Assembly: GCF_028548455.1 (NCBI RefSeq)
Contig: NZ_JAQQLF010000031.1
Location: 1-44,023, forward strand
Reading direction: 5' to 3'
From: Vogesella aquatica
GTDB taxonomy: Bacteria; Pseudomonadota; Gammaproteobacteria; Burkholderiales; Chromobacteriaceae
Length of the DNA stretch: 44,023 nucleotides
This document shows, in pieces, positions 22,930 through 31,050 of this stretch (positions are counted from its first letter, which is position 1; each line of letters begins with the position of its first letter). The position numbers and the translations under genes were made by a program. Below the pieces are notes generated by a model. The model was not told where the DNA came from and ran no database searches. It was given only the letters and a program-made list of their open reading frames with translations.

Positions 22930-24774
22930 ATGTCCCAATCCCTTTTGCGTTTTGCCCTGGTGGGTAACCCCAACTGCGGCAAGACCGCGCTATTCAATAG
23001 CCTGACCGGTGCCCGTGCCAAAGTAGCCAACTACGCCGGTGTTACCGTGGAAAAACGCCTGGGTAGCCTGTCTGGCCTGGGCCGCCCTGCCGAGCTGATC
23101 GACCTGCCTGGCACCTACAGCCTGTACGTGGCCTCACCCGACGAACAGGTGGCGCGCCGCGTCATCCTGGGCGAAATGGCGGGTGAGGCCGCGCCGGACG
23201 TGCTGGTGGCGGTGGTGGATGCCACCAATATCAAGCTCGGCCTGCGTCTGGTGCTGGAGCTGCAGGCACTGGGCCTGCCGATGATTCTGGCGCTCAATCT
23301 GGCTGATGCGGCGCGCAGCCGTGGCATTACCATCGACACCGCCATGCTGTCGCAACAGTTGGGCATGCCGGTGGTGGAAACCGTGGCCGTGCGCAAAAAC
23401 GGTGTGGCGGACCTGCAATCAGCCATGGCCGAATGTGCGGCCAACGCTGCTAGCCGCAGCGGCCAGCTGGCGCTGCCGGAACGTGCCGAAGCGGTAGAGG
23501 CGCTGTACGCCCGTATCGACCAACTGTTGGCCACCAGTGTATCGGCACCGTCGCAGGCCCCGGCCTGGCAAGACCGGCTGGACGCGCTGGTGATGCACCC
23601 GGTACTGGGCCTGGCGCTGCTGGCTACCATCCTGCTGCTGATGTTCCAGGCGGTGTTTGCCTGGGCGGCGCCGGTGATGGACGGCATCGATGCGGTCATG
23701 GCTTGGCTGGGGGAGAGCGCCGGCGCACTGCTGCCAGACGGCATCCTGCATGACTTTGTAGTGGATGGCCTGATTGCCGGTGTCGGCGGCGTGCTGGTGT
23801 TCCTGCCGCAGATCATCATTCTGTTTGCCTTTATCCTGGCGCTGGAAGACTCCGGCTACCTGCCGCGCGCGGCCTTCCTGCTGGACCGCCTGATGCGCGG
23901 CGTGGGGTTGTCCGGGCGCTCGTTCATCCCCATGCTGTCCAGCTTTGCCTGCGCCGTGCCTGGCATCATGTCCACGCGCAGCATTGCCGACCCGAAAGAG
24001 CGGCTGGTCACCATCCTGACCGCGCCGCTGATGACCTGCTCGGCGCGGCTGCCGGTGTACGCAGTGGTGATCGGCGCTTTTGTGCCGCAGCAAAGCGTGT
24101 GGGGCGTGTTCAACTTGCAGGGCCTGACACTGTTTGCCTTGTACATTGCCGGTATCGCCAGCGCCGCGCTGGTGGCCTGGGTGATGCGCCGCCGCGAGGC
24201 GGCCAGCCAGGGTTTCCCGCTGTTGCTGGAGCTGCCAAATTACCGCTGGCCGAACGCCTACCACTTTGTACTGGGGCTGAAGGAGCGGGCGTCGATTTTC
24301 CTGCGCCGCGTGGGCACCATCATCCTGGCGCTGTCCATCGTGCTGTGGTTCCTGGCCACCTTCCCGCATGCACCGGCCGATGCCACGCTGCCGGCTATCG
24401 AGTACAGCTTTGCCGGCATGCTGGGCAAGCTGATGCAGCCTTTGTTTGCGCCGCTGGGTTTTAACTGGCAGATGTGCATTGCGCTGATTCCGGCCATGGC
24501 AGCGCGCGAGGTAGCGGTGAGCGCGCTGGCTACCGTCTATGCGGTTGGCGGCGAAGCAGCGCTGGGCGGCGCATTGTTGCGCGACTGGAGCCTGCCGGTA
24601 GCACTGGCTTACCTGGCGTGGTTTGTGTACGCGCCGCAGTGCTTGTCCACCATTGCTGTGGTACGCCGCGAGACCAACTCGCTACGGGCTACGGTCATTT
24701 TTACCGGCTACCTGTTTGCGCTGGCTTACTTTGCCGCGCTACTGGTGCGCCAGATGGCGGCCCTGTGGGCTTGA
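22930..24774 (+). CDS. feoB: FeoB, ferrous iron permease with GTPase domain
   Basis: A 614-residue Fe(II) transporter. The N-terminal G-protein domain has G1 GNPNCGKT (12-19), G3 DLPG (58-61) and G4 NLAD (123-126). The membrane part has about 8 or more segments, with the Gate motifs LSSFACAVPGIMSTR and APLMTCSARLPVY, both holding conserved cysteines, and ends in RRETNSLRATVIFTGYLFALAYFAA. It is shorter than E. coli FeoB (773 residues), mostly in the linker and C-terminus, as in many Neisseriales relatives. The ATG at 22930 is preferred because the upstream frame overlaps feoA. No feoC is present; a Cys-rich small protein follows instead. Confidence 0.94.
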   Translation: MSQSLLRFALVGNPNCGKTALFNSLTGARAKVANYAGVTVEKRLGSLSGLGRPAELIDLPGTYSLYVASPDEQVARRVILGEMAGEAAPDVLVAVVDATNIKLGLRLVLELQALGLPMILALNLADAARSRGITIDTAMLSQQLGMPVVETVAVRKNGVADLQSAMAECAANAASRSGQLALPERAEAVEALYARIDQLLATSVSAPSQAPAWQDRLDALVMHPVLGLALLATILLLMFQAVFAWAAPVMDGIDAVMAWLGESAGALLPDGILHDFVVDGLIAGVGGVLVFLPQIIILFAFILALEDSGYLPRAAFLLDRLMRGVGLSGRSFIPMLSSFACAVPGIMSTRSIADPKERLVTILTAPLMTCSARLPVYAVVIGAFVPQQSVWGVFNLQGLTLFALYIAGIASAALVAWVMRRREAASQGFPLLLELPNYRWPNAYHFVLGLKERASIFLRRVGTIILALSIVLWFLATFPHAPADATLPAIEYSFAGMLGKLMQPLFAPLGFNWQMCIALIPAMAAREVAVSALATVYAVGGEAALGGALLRDWSLPVALAYLAWFVYAPQCLSTIAVVRRETNSLRATVIFTGYLFALAYFAALLVRQMAALWA

Positions 24775-24787
24775 TGAGGAGAACAAG

Positions 24788-24955
24788 ATGAGTGAAGGCA
24801 TGCAAGGGGCCATCGTCGGCCTGATCGTTGCGGCAGCGGCGCTGTACCTGCTGCGCAAATACCTGCCGCGTAGCCGCAAGCCGGTGCCAGGCGCCGAGCC
24901 CAAGTCGGGCGGCTGCGGTAGCTGCGGCAGCTGCAAAGGCGGTAGCTGCCACTAG
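24788..24955 (+). CDS. small Cys-rich membrane protein of the feo operon
   Basis: A 55-residue peptide. One membrane helix (GAIVGLIVAAAALYLL, about 7-22) is followed by a basic stretch KYLPRSRK and a C-terminal CGSCGSCKGGSCH, with four cysteines and a histidine that could bind metal. It starts 13 bases after feoB with GAGGAG before the ATG. It resembles the FeoB-associated Cys-rich membrane proteins found in place of FeoC; direct family membership was not tested. It probably modulates FeoB at the inner membrane or handles incoming iron. A terminator follows at 24979. Confidence 0.75.
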   Translation: MSEGMQGAIVGLIVAAAALYLLRKYLPRSRKPVPGAEPKSGGCGSCGSCKGGSCH

Positions 24956-24978
24956 CCTGGCGGTCTGCCTGCTTGTCC

Positions 24979-25016
24979 CACCCCCTGCTCGCGATGGCCA
25001 GCAGGGGGTGTTTTTT
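24979..25016 (+). terminator. rho-independent terminator of the feo operon
   Basis: An 11-bp stem CACCCCCTGCT / AGCAGGGGGTG (24979-24989 and 25000-25010) with a 10-base loop is followed by TTTTTT (25011-25016). Confidence 0.93.
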
Positions 25017-25100
25017 CACCGGTTTGCCAATAGGTGGCGTACTTGTGCGGGCTGCCAGCCTGTCCTAGGCTAAAACCTATCGAAATTAATAGATAAAATA

Positions 25101-25838
25101 ATGAAGACCACCCTGTTGGCCGCCTGTGTCACGGTTTTGATACTGCCTGCTACGGCCATGGCGGCCAGCATCAAAGCGTATACCGAGGCTTTGCCACCGC
25201 TGAATTACGAGGAAAACGGCAAGGTAGGCGGCTTTGCCAGCGAGTTGCTACGCCAGATGGCGGGCGAGGCCGGCCATAGCGTGCAGCTGGAGGTGATGCC
25301 GTGGATGCGGGCCTACCGTACGGTGAAGAAGCAGCCGGGCAGTGCGCTGTACAGCATCGTGCGTAACCCCGAGCGCGAGGCGCTGTTCAAGTGGGTGGGG
25401 CCGATCGCGCCGCGCCGCATGATGGTGTACGCGTTGGCGAGCCGCCCCGATGTCAAGGTGCGCCGCCAGCAAGACCTGCTGCGCTACCGGCTGGGGGTGC
25501 TGGCCGAATCCAGCGCGGCTAGCCAGCTGGTGCAGCTGGGCTTGCCTGAAACCCGGCTGGAGTATGGCCAGAGTGACGAGGTTAACCTCAAGAAACTGTT
25601 GCTTGGCCGCGCAGACAGCGTGGTGATGCTGGACTGGGCCATGCGCTGGCAGCAGAAACTGCAGCAGGTGGATGCGGCGCGCATCCGCCCGGTGTGGACG
25701 CTGGACCAGCGCTACCAGTACTGGTTCGCCTTTAATAAAGACACCGACCCCGCCATGCTGCGCAGCCTGCAGCACGCGCTGGACCAGCTACGCGCCGACG
25801 GCCGCCTGGCTGCGCTCAAGCGCCGTTACGGCGCCTGA
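25101..25838 (+). CDS. orphan periplasmic solute-binding protein (family 3)
   Basis: A 245-residue amino-acid-type binding protein with a signal peptide (MKTTLLAACVTVLILPATAMA). The family 3 fold shows in YTEALPPLNYEENGKVGGFASELLRQM and, at the end, LDQLRADGRLAALKRRYG. The ligand is unknown. No permease or ATPase is adjacent, and it stands alone behind an AT-rich leader. It overlaps the convergent LysR gene by 13 bases (25826-25838). One dispersed-motif copy (25115) falls inside the signal-peptide codons. Confidence 0.82.
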   Translation: MKTTLLAACVTVLILPATAMAASIKAYTEALPPLNYEENGKVGGFASELLRQMAGEAGHSVQLEVMPWMRAYRTVKKQPGSALYSIVRNPEREALFKWVGPIAPRRMMVYALASRPDVKVRRQQDLLRYRLGVLAESSAASQLVQLGLPETRLEYGQSDEVNLKKLLLGRADSVVMLDWAMRWQQKLQQVDAARIRPVWTLDQRYQYWFAFNKDTDPAMLRSLQHALDQLRADGRLAALKRRYGA

Positions 25839-26728
25839 TCCCACGGTGCGCCGGCAAAGCGCGCCAGCAGAAAGTCCAGCAGCGCCCGCACCGCCGGTGA
25901 CAAATGCCGGCGCGACGCGTACAGCGCGTAGATGGTCATCTGCGGCACTGCCCATTCCCCCAGTACTTGCTGTAGTTGGCCGCTGGCCAGTAGCGGCGCG
26001 GCCAGATAAGTGGGTTGCAGCGCAATGCCGCCGCCGGCCAGCGCCGCGTGCAGCAATACGGTGGCTTCGTTGGCGGTAAAGCGGGTAGGCACGCTCACGC
26101 TTTGCCATTCGCCACTGCGGCCAAAGCGCCAGGTGCTGCGGCCAAAGTTGGCGTAGCCCAGGCAGCGGTGGCGGGCGAGGTCGGCCGGCTGTTGCGGCCA
26201 ACCTTGCGCCGCCAGGTAAGCCGGGCTGGCCACCAGTACCGATTCGCAGCTGGCCAGCGGGCGGGCAATCAGCGCCGGGTCTGGCTCGCTGCTGATGCGG
26301 ATGGCCAGGTCGATGCGCGCCTCCACCAGGTTTAGCGCTGCGTCGCCCACGTTCAGATCGATCTTCAGCTGCGGGTGCAGGGCCAGAAAGTCGCTGATGG
26401 CCGCCGCCAGATGCGCATGACCAAACGACATGCTGCTGGTGAGCCGTAGTTGGCCGCGCAGCGTGCCGTCCGGCGGCGCCACCTCGTCTTCGGTTTCTTC
26501 GGCCAGCGCCAGCATCTGCAGGCAGCGGCGCAGCGCCTGCTCGCCGGCGTCGGTCAGCGTGACACGGCGGGTGGTGCGCTGTAGCAGGCGGGCGCCCAGC
26601 CATTGCTCCATCTCGGCCACGTAGCGCGTCACCATGGCGCGCGACATGCCCAGCCGCTCGGCACTGGCGGTAAAGCTGCCGCTGGCGGCCACGTCGGCAA
26701 ACACCTGCATGGCGGTAAGTCTGTCCAT
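25826..26728 (-). CDS. LysR-family transcriptional regulator
   Basis: A 300-residue LysR regulator. The HTH is at about 15-60 (FADVAASGSFTASAERLGMSRAMVTRYVAEMEQWLG, ending LLQRTTRRVTLTDAG), followed by the periplasmic-binding-like effector domain from about 90. It is of the CrgA/YhaJ-like branch. Start MDRLTAMQVF at 26728 is the family-typical beginning; upstream in-frame sequence to 27019 would cross the neighbouring promoter. It is divergent from the metallo-beta-lactamase-fold gene at 26859, its likely target. Its stop region overlaps the convergent binding-protein gene. Confidence 0.9.
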   Translation of the reverse strand: MDRLTAMQVFADVAASGSFTASAERLGMSRAMVTRYVAEMEQWLGARLLQRTTRRVTLTDAGEQALRRCLQMLALAEETEDEVAPPDGTLRGQLRLTSSMSFGHAHLAAAISDFLALHPQLKIDLNVGDAALNLVEARIDLAIRISSEPDPALIARPLASCESVLVASPAYLAAQGWPQQPADLARHRCLGYANFGRSTWRFGRSGEWQSVSVPTRFTANEATVLLHAALAGGGIALQPTYLAAPLLASGQLQQVLGEWAVPQMTIYALYASRRHLSPAVRALLDFLLARFAGAPWDQAP

Positions 26729-26858
26729 GATCTGCTCGATTTGTGCAACAAATATGCGCAGATTAACGCGTTTATCTGCGCGCCTGGTGAAATTATAGTG
26801 ACGTCCATACCAGATGCACCACGCGGCAGTGTTTGCCGCCTCACTGAAAGGACTGACC

Positions 26859-27722
26859 ATGATTCGCCAAACCCTGCTCGCTGCCTCTTTTGCCCTGGCC
26901 TTCGGCGCCGCCCACGCTGCCGAGCCGCTGAACCTGAAGGTGTACAACGCTGACGGTAACAGCTTCCACGCCAACGCCGTGGTAGTGAGCGGCAAGAGCG
27001 AAGCGGTGGTGATCGACACCGGCTTTACCCGCGCCGACGCCTACCGCATTGCGGCCAACGTGCTGGACAGCGGCAAAACGCTGAAAACCATCTTCATCAG
27101 CAACGCCGACCCGGACTACTACTTTGGCGCCGAAGTGCTGAAGCAGATCTTCCCGCAGGCCGAGGTGGTAACCACCGCTGCCGTGCGCGAGAAAATCAGC
27201 GCCAAGCTGGCTGGCAAAGTAGCGTTCTGGGGCCCGAAAATGGGCGCCAACGCCCCGCTAAAACCCATCCTGCCGGCAGCGCTGACCGCTGACAAACTGA
27301 CCGTAGACGGCGAAAGCATCGACATCCGCGGCACCAGCGGCGTACTGGCGCATCGCCCCTACGTGTGGATTCCGTCCATCCGCGCCATCGCCGGTAACGT
27401 AGCCGTATTCGGCAAGCTGCACGTTTGGACTGCCGACACCCAGCAAGCGGGCGAACGCCAGGCCTGGCTTGCCCAGCTGGACGAAATGAAAGCGCTGAAA
27501 CCGGCGCTGGTGGTGCCAGGCCACATGTTGCCGGGTACCGCGCTGGATGCGTCGGCTATCGATTACACTCGCCAATATCTGCTGCGCTTTGACAGTGAAG
27601 CGGCCAAGGCCAAGACCGGCGCCGAGCTGATCGACGCCATGAAGCGTGCCTACCCGGAAGCGGGCCTGGGCATTGCGCTGGATATCGGCGCCAAAGTAAA
27701 CAAAGGTGAAATGAAATGGTAA
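26859..27722 (+). CDS. metallo-beta-lactamase-fold protein with altered metal motif
   Basis: A 287-residue secreted protein with a signal peptide (MIRQTLLAASFALAFGAAHA). The MBL fold is recognisable from VVSGKSEAVVIDTGFTRADA and VVPGHMLPG. The canonical HxHxDH motif after the third strand reads NADPDY (82-87), so most first-site metal ligands are missing, although the later His in PGH remains. It may be a non-catalytic or differently metallated member (Vmh-like proteins have similar spacing, from memory). AAAGGA precedes the ATG at 26859. It overlaps the DsbA-family gene by 7 bases and is divergent from a LysR gene. Confidence 0.8.
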   Translation: MIRQTLLAASFALAFGAAHAAEPLNLKVYNADGNSFHANAVVVSGKSEAVVIDTGFTRADAYRIAANVLDSGKTLKTIFISNADPDYYFGAEVLKQIFPQAEVVTTAAVREKISAKLAGKVAFWGPKMGANAPLKPILPAALTADKLTVDGESIDIRGTSGVLAHRPYVWIPSIRAIAGNVAVFGKLHVWTADTQQAGERQAWLAQLDEMKALKPALVVPGHMLPGTALDASAIDYTRQYLLRFDSEAAKAKTGAELIDAMKRAYPEAGLGIALDIGAKVNKGEMKW

Positions 27723-28411
27723 GTGCCACTCTGCATTACTACTACGACCCGCTGTGCGGCTGGTGCTACGGCGCCGCACCGCTCACCGCCGCGGCGGCCG
27801 CCATCCCAGGTATGCGCGTGGTGCTGCACGCCGGGGCGATGATGAGCGGCGCTAATCGCCAGCCGGTAACCCCGCAGCTGCGCAACTACGTGATGCCGCA
27901 CGACCAGCGCATCCACGCGCTGACCGGTCAGCCGTTCGGTGATGCCTACTTCAACGGCCTGCTGCTGGATACCAGCGCCGTGTTCGACAGCACGCCGCCG
28001 ACGCTGGCGATTCTGGCCGCCGAAGCACTGGCGGGGCGTGGCCTGGCCATGCTGCACCGTATCCAGCAGGCGCATTACGCCGAAGGCCGCCGCATTGCCG
28101 ACGCCGACGTGTTGCAGGCACTGGCCGCCGAGCTGGGGCTGGATGGCGTGGCCTTTGCAGCCGAATACCAGCGCCAGGCTGGCGAGTTCGACGCCCACGT
28201 TGGCCGCAGCCATCGTGACATGGCGGCCAACGGCTTGCGCGGTTTCCCGTCGCTGCTGCTGGAGCTGAATGGCAAGCTGCAAAAGCTGGACATCTCGCCG
28301 TGGCTGGGCCAGCCCACCGCCTTTGCCGGCCACTTGCAGGCCTTGCTATCCGGAGCCACCGCCGGTGAGCTTGCCGACGGCGCGTTCTGCACACCACAGG
28401 GCTGCCAGTAG
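27716..28411 (+). CDS. DsbA/FrnE-family thioredoxin-fold protein
   Basis: A 231-residue protein with no signal peptide, hence cytoplasmic. The thioredoxin-like active site CGWC (Cys14, Cys17) follows HYYYDPLCGWCYG. The alpha-helical insert and GFPSLLLELNG (with the cis-Pro) are typical of the DsbA/FrnE (2-hydroxychromene-isomerase-like) group. It likely performs disulfide or dithiol chemistry on an unknown substrate. The start codon lies inside the end of the MBL-fold gene, so the two are co-translated. Two motif copies are inside (28199, 28223). Confidence 0.87.
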   Translation: MVSATLHYYYDPLCGWCYGAAPLTAAAAAIPGMRVVLHAGAMMSGANRQPVTPQLRNYVMPHDQRIHALTGQPFGDAYFNGLLLDTSAVFDSTPPTLAILAAEALAGRGLAMLHRIQQAHYAEGRRIADADVLQALAAELGLDGVAFAAEYQRQAGEFDAHVGRSHRDMAANGLRGFPSLLLELNGKLQKLDISPWLGQPTAFAGHLQALLSGATAGELADGAFCTPQGCQ

Positions 28412-28566
28412 CCCTGTCGCCATCGCAGCTGTCTGTGATGGCGACGCATGCAAACACCCCCTGCATGCCAGGCATGCAGGGTAATGCCAGTCAGTTAGGC
28501 GAATATGATTGGTTTTCAAGTAGTAGGACGTGAGTGAAGCGTCCCATCCCGTTGGCGCGAGCCGGG

Positions 28567-28692
28567 CAAAATGGTGCGCCCCAGGTTTTAAGACGCCGAT
28601 TTGTTCGAGCTCCGAGCCGTTAGCGATCTGCGTGCAAATCTTTGATTTGCTCAGCGATGCGAGTTCGGCGGCGCCTGGGGCGTACCATTTTG
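28567..28692. repeat. inner dyad of the non-coding element
   Basis: CAAAATGGTGCGCCCCAGG (28567-28585) and its inverted copy at 28674-28692 differ at one of 19 positions and enclose a further hairpin at 28634-28650. A transcript across it would fold into one long stem. Confidence 0.7.
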
Positions 28693-28730
28693 TACGGGGT
28701 TTCGAGCAGCCCCGGGTTGCGGGGGAATGA

Positions 28731-28756
28731 AAAGGGGGCGGCAATCCGCCCCCTTT
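28731..28756 (-). terminator. hairpin with T-run in the leftward direction
   Basis: An 11-bp stem AAAGGGGGCGG / CCGCCCCCTTT with loop CAAT. Read leftwards it is followed by TTTTC, so it could end leftward transcription coming from ohr (stop at 28947). Confidence 0.5.
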
Positions 28757-28946
28757 CCCGTCTGCCGGGCGGAACCGGCATCTAATTATCGTCCGCATCG
28801 CGGACACAAAAGCACTCCTGAACGCAGCAACCCCTTAGTCAAAAAACGCTAGTCAGCGTTAACTGACTGGTATTAGGCACGCAGGGGGTGTTTGCATGGG
28901 GTGCGCTGCCCGTGCTGCTTACCAGCTGGCGGGCTGCCCGTGCACG

Positions 28947-29372
28947 TCAGTCCACGATTTCCAGGTGCACGTCGATATTGCCGCGGGTGGCGTTGGAGTA
29001 GGGGCATACCTGGTGGGCGTCGTGTACCAGCTGGGTCAGTACGGCCTTGTCCATGCCCGGCGCGCTGATGCGCAGCGTGGCTTCAATGCCGAAACCGGCC
29101 GGGATCGGGCCGATGCCGACGCTGGCGTCAATGCTCAGGCTGGCCGGCAGTGCGATCTTCTGGCGTGCGGCCACAAACTTCATCGCGCCGATAAAGCACG
29201 CCGAGTAGCCAGCGGCAAACAGCTGTTCCGGGTTGGTACCGGTGCCGCCAGCGCCACCCAGCGCCTTGGGCGTGCTCAGCGCCAAGTCGAGCGCGCCGTC
29301 ATCGCTCTGGCTGCGGCCGTCGCGGCCGCCAGTGGTGTGGGCGTGGGCAGTGTACAGAATGGTTTCCAGCAT
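28947..29372 (-). CDS. ohr: Ohr, organic hydroperoxide resistance protein
   Basis: A 141-residue OsmC/Ohr peroxidase that reduces organic and fatty-acid hydroperoxides. The redox pair is Cys59 (FAAGYSACF) and Cys123 ([13 protein letters not shown]); the Ohr-type start [18 protein letters not shown] distinguishes it from OsmC. AAAGGA precedes the ATG in the leftward direction. Overlapping palindromes built on GCTAT/ATAGC lie 18 bases upstream. The MarR-type regulator OhrR is encoded just upstream on the same strand, the usual arrangement. Confidence 0.95.
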   Translation of the reverse strand: MLETILYTAHAHTTGGRDGRSQSDDGALDLALSTPKALGGAGGTGTNPEQLFAAGYSACFIGAMKFVAARQKIALPASLSIDASVGIGPIPAGFGIEATLRISAPGMDKAVLTQLVHDAHQVCPYSNATRGNIDVHLEIVD

Positions 29373-29389
29373 GATTTTTCCTTTAACTT

Positions 29390-29409
29390 GCTATTAAATA
29401 GCGTGCTAT
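29390..29409. promoter_or_regulatory. OhrR operator in front of ohr
   Basis: Two overlapping perfect palindromes, GCTATTAAATAGC (29390-29402) and ATAGC-GT-GCTAT (29398-29409), share the half-site ATAGC. They lie immediately upstream of the ohr ribosome binding site and resemble OhrR boxes of other proteobacteria. Confidence 0.7.
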
Positions 29410-29487
29410 GTATTTGCCGGCAAAAAAGGCAGCCAATACTGCCTGTGGTGCCGTGCCAGCTTGCCGGTAGCGGCTGGCACGCTGAAC

Positions 29488-29943
29488 TCAGAGATCGCCT
29501 GTGGCTTGCGACAGTTGGCCGCGCAGCGCTTCCAGGCTGGCTTTCAGCTGCTTCAGCTCGTCCAGGCTGCAGCCGGCGGCGCAAAACACCGCCGGCGGTA
29601 TCGCCTCGGCTTGCTGGCGCAGGCTGCGGCCGGCGTCGGTCAGGCGGATGATCACCTGGCGTTCGTCGCTGGCGCTGCGCTGGCGGCTGACCAGCTCGCC
29701 GGCTTCCAGCCGCTTCAGCAGCGGTGTCAGCGTGGCAGAATCCAGAAACAGCCGCTGGCCGATGTCGGACACGGTCAGCTCGTCGCCTTCCCATAGCACC
29801 ATCATCACCAGGTACTGCGGGTAGGTCAGGCCCAGCGGCGTGAGTACGCTGCGGTACAGTTTGTTCATGGCCAGGCTGGTGGAGTACAGCGCAAAACAGA
29901 GCTGTTGATCCAGCAGCAGCGGTGACGGGGTAGTGGTATCCAT
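29488..29943 (-). CDS. ohrR: OhrR, MarR-family organic peroxide sensor
   Basis: A 151-residue (from ATG 29943) MarR-type repressor. The reactive cysteine is in [15 protein letters not shown] (Cys16, equivalent to Cys22 of Xanthomonas OhrR), followed by [16 protein letters not shown], the winged-helix [21 protein letters not shown] and wing [14 protein letters not shown]. Oxidation of the cysteine by organic hydroperoxides releases DNA and derepresses ohr. An ATG at 29952 is an equally good start; the one at 30000 would place the operator inside the gene and is rejected. No Shine-Dalgarno sequence is visible before either. Confidence 0.9.
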   Translation of the reverse strand: MDTTTPSPLLLDQQLCFALYSTSLAMNKLYRSVLTPLGLTYPQYLVMMVLWEGDELTVSDIGQRLFLDSATLTPLLKRLEAGELVSRQRSASDERQVIIRLTDAGRSLRQQAEAIPPAVFCAAGCSLDELKQLKASLEALRGQLSQATGDL

Positions 29944-29952
29944 ATGCGGCAT

Positions 29953-29974
29953 AATAAATAGCACACTATTTATT
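29953..29974. promoter_or_regulatory. OhrR operator in front of ohrR
   Basis: AATAAATAG-CACA-CTATTTATT is a perfect palindrome with 9-base arms, directly before the ohrR start. It shares the ATAG/CTAT halves with the ohr operator but is more AT-rich, which suggests autoregulation. Confidence 0.65.
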
Positions 29975-29995
29975 TGCAAGCTATTTTGTACGCGA

Positions 29996-30026
29996 TGCAA
30001 AAATAAAGCCCGACTTCGGTCGGGCT
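29996..30026 (-). terminator. terminator of the CsgG-like gene
   Basis: Read leftwards, AGCCCGAC-CGAA-GTCGGGCT (30026-30007) is followed by TTATTTTT. The 8-bp stem is closed by a stable tetraloop, and it lies 25 bases after the CsgG-like stop codon and before the ohrR promoter. Confidence 0.85.
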
Positions 30027-30050
30027 GGGGTGCGTGCAGGCAGGGCAGGT

Positions 30051-30806
30051 TCAGTTGGCCGGTGCCGGGGCCGGGCGGCTGGTGATGTTGCCGGCTGCGT
30101 AGGTCTCGGCCAGATAGTTGGCCGACGACACGATGATGTCACGCGCAACCATGTCCAGCGCCAGGCTTTTGGAGATCGACCAGCCACCGCCTACGCCACC
30201 ACCAATGGCAGCGAAGCCCCAGCTGGATTTGTCACTGTTGGCCGCAAACGAGCGCGCTTCGTGGATTTCCAGAGTCTGCGGGTTCATCGAGGTCAGGTCC
30301 AGCTGCATGGACGCTTTTTCGGTGTTCTTGGAGATCAGCCCCAGTAGCGGGATGAAGCCGCCACCCAAGGCACCGCCTTCTTTGGAAAGCTCCAGCGCGG
30401 TGATCTGGCCGGCAATCATCAGGTCGATTTTAGGCGGGGCTACGGTCTGGCCGGTAGCGGCCAGCATCTCGCGCATTTTCTTGAACTGTTCCAGGTCCAC
30501 CAGCTTGAAGCAGCCGGTTTCGCGAATGGCGTTGGTCAGCATGGAGCGCATGCCGTTGCCGATGCCCTGCACACCGCCGTTACCAGCGATCAAACCAGCC
30601 AGTGCAGCCATGCCACCGCCGGGGCCGCCCTGGGCCTGGCAGCTGGCGGCGGTACATTCCAGCGTATTGATGGCAATGGTTTTGCCGGTGGAGGCCTGGC
30701 ATTTCACCACCGGGATGGCCATTTGTTCTACTTTGGTGTCAGCCAGAGCGGCGCTGCTGGCGATGGCAAGGGCTGCAATGGAGAGAGAGCGAGTGATTTT
30801 ATGCAT
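30051..30806 (-). CDS. CsgG/HfaB-family protein
   Basis: A 251-residue exported protein with a signal peptide ([22 protein letters not shown]). It has CsgG/HfaB-like features: [40 protein letters not shown] and a mid-domain [24 protein letters not shown], then glycine-rich [13 protein letters not shown]. The lipobox cysteine of true CsgG is absent, so it is probably a soluble periplasmic or surface member and not the curli pore. No csg genes are near. It is monocistronic, with a terminator at 29996. The 244 bases upstream (30807-31050) are AT-rich next to the gene and hold no other feature I can support. Confidence 0.75.
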   Translation of the reverse strand: MHKITRSLSIAALAIASSAALADTKVEQMAIPVVKCQASTGKTIAINTLECTAASCQAQGGPGGGMAALAGLIAGNGGVQGIGNGMRSMLTNAIRETGCFKLVDLEQFKKMREMLAATGQTVAPPKIDLMIAGQITALELSKEGGALGGGFIPLLGLISKNTEKASMQLDLTSMNPQTLEIHEARSFAANSDKSSWGFAAIGGGVGGGWSISKSLALDMVARDIIVSSANYLAETYAAGNITSRPAPAPAN

Positions 30807-31050
30807 TTGCTAGCATTCATTGGGGTTTATTCCTATCGATTTTAAAATAAATACCATTGATATGTCATTTATTAATGATGTTTGCTTGCAAGTGCCCGCC
30901 GTAAGTTGCCATTAGTGCGACAACGCAGTGTTGCGTGTATCGCTAGGGTAAGGGCCGGCCGCAGGACAGGGCTGGCATGGCAAAAGCGGCGACAGCACCG
31001 CTTTGCGCGTGAGTGACCGCGTGGAGCCAGCCGCCAGAAGCTGGTCAGAC

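Larger units (their letters stand above)
28447..28899. repeat. inverted-repeat-bounded non-coding element (about 450 bp)
   Basis: The 535-base gap between the DsbA-family and ohr genes holds no convincing gene. It holds a block bounded by long inverted repeats: CATGCAAACACCCCCTGC (28447-28464) pairs with 28882-28899, and TAATGCCAGTCAGTTA (28482-28497) with 28860-28875 (15 of 16). The left arm has a 12-base extra hairpin piece (28470-28481). Inside are a 19-base near-perfect inverted repeat (28567-28585 against 28674-28692), a GCAAATC-TTT-GATTTGC hairpin (28634-28650), and an 11-bp GC hairpin (28731-28756). It looks like a MITE or other small repeat family. Copies elsewhere in the genome were not checked. 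Confidence 0.6.

Noticed and set aside
28346-28807. 153-codon leftward frame across the non-coding element
   Set aside because: It runs through both arms of inverted repeats and hairpins, overlaps the DsbA-family gene, and has no ribosome binding site or start context.
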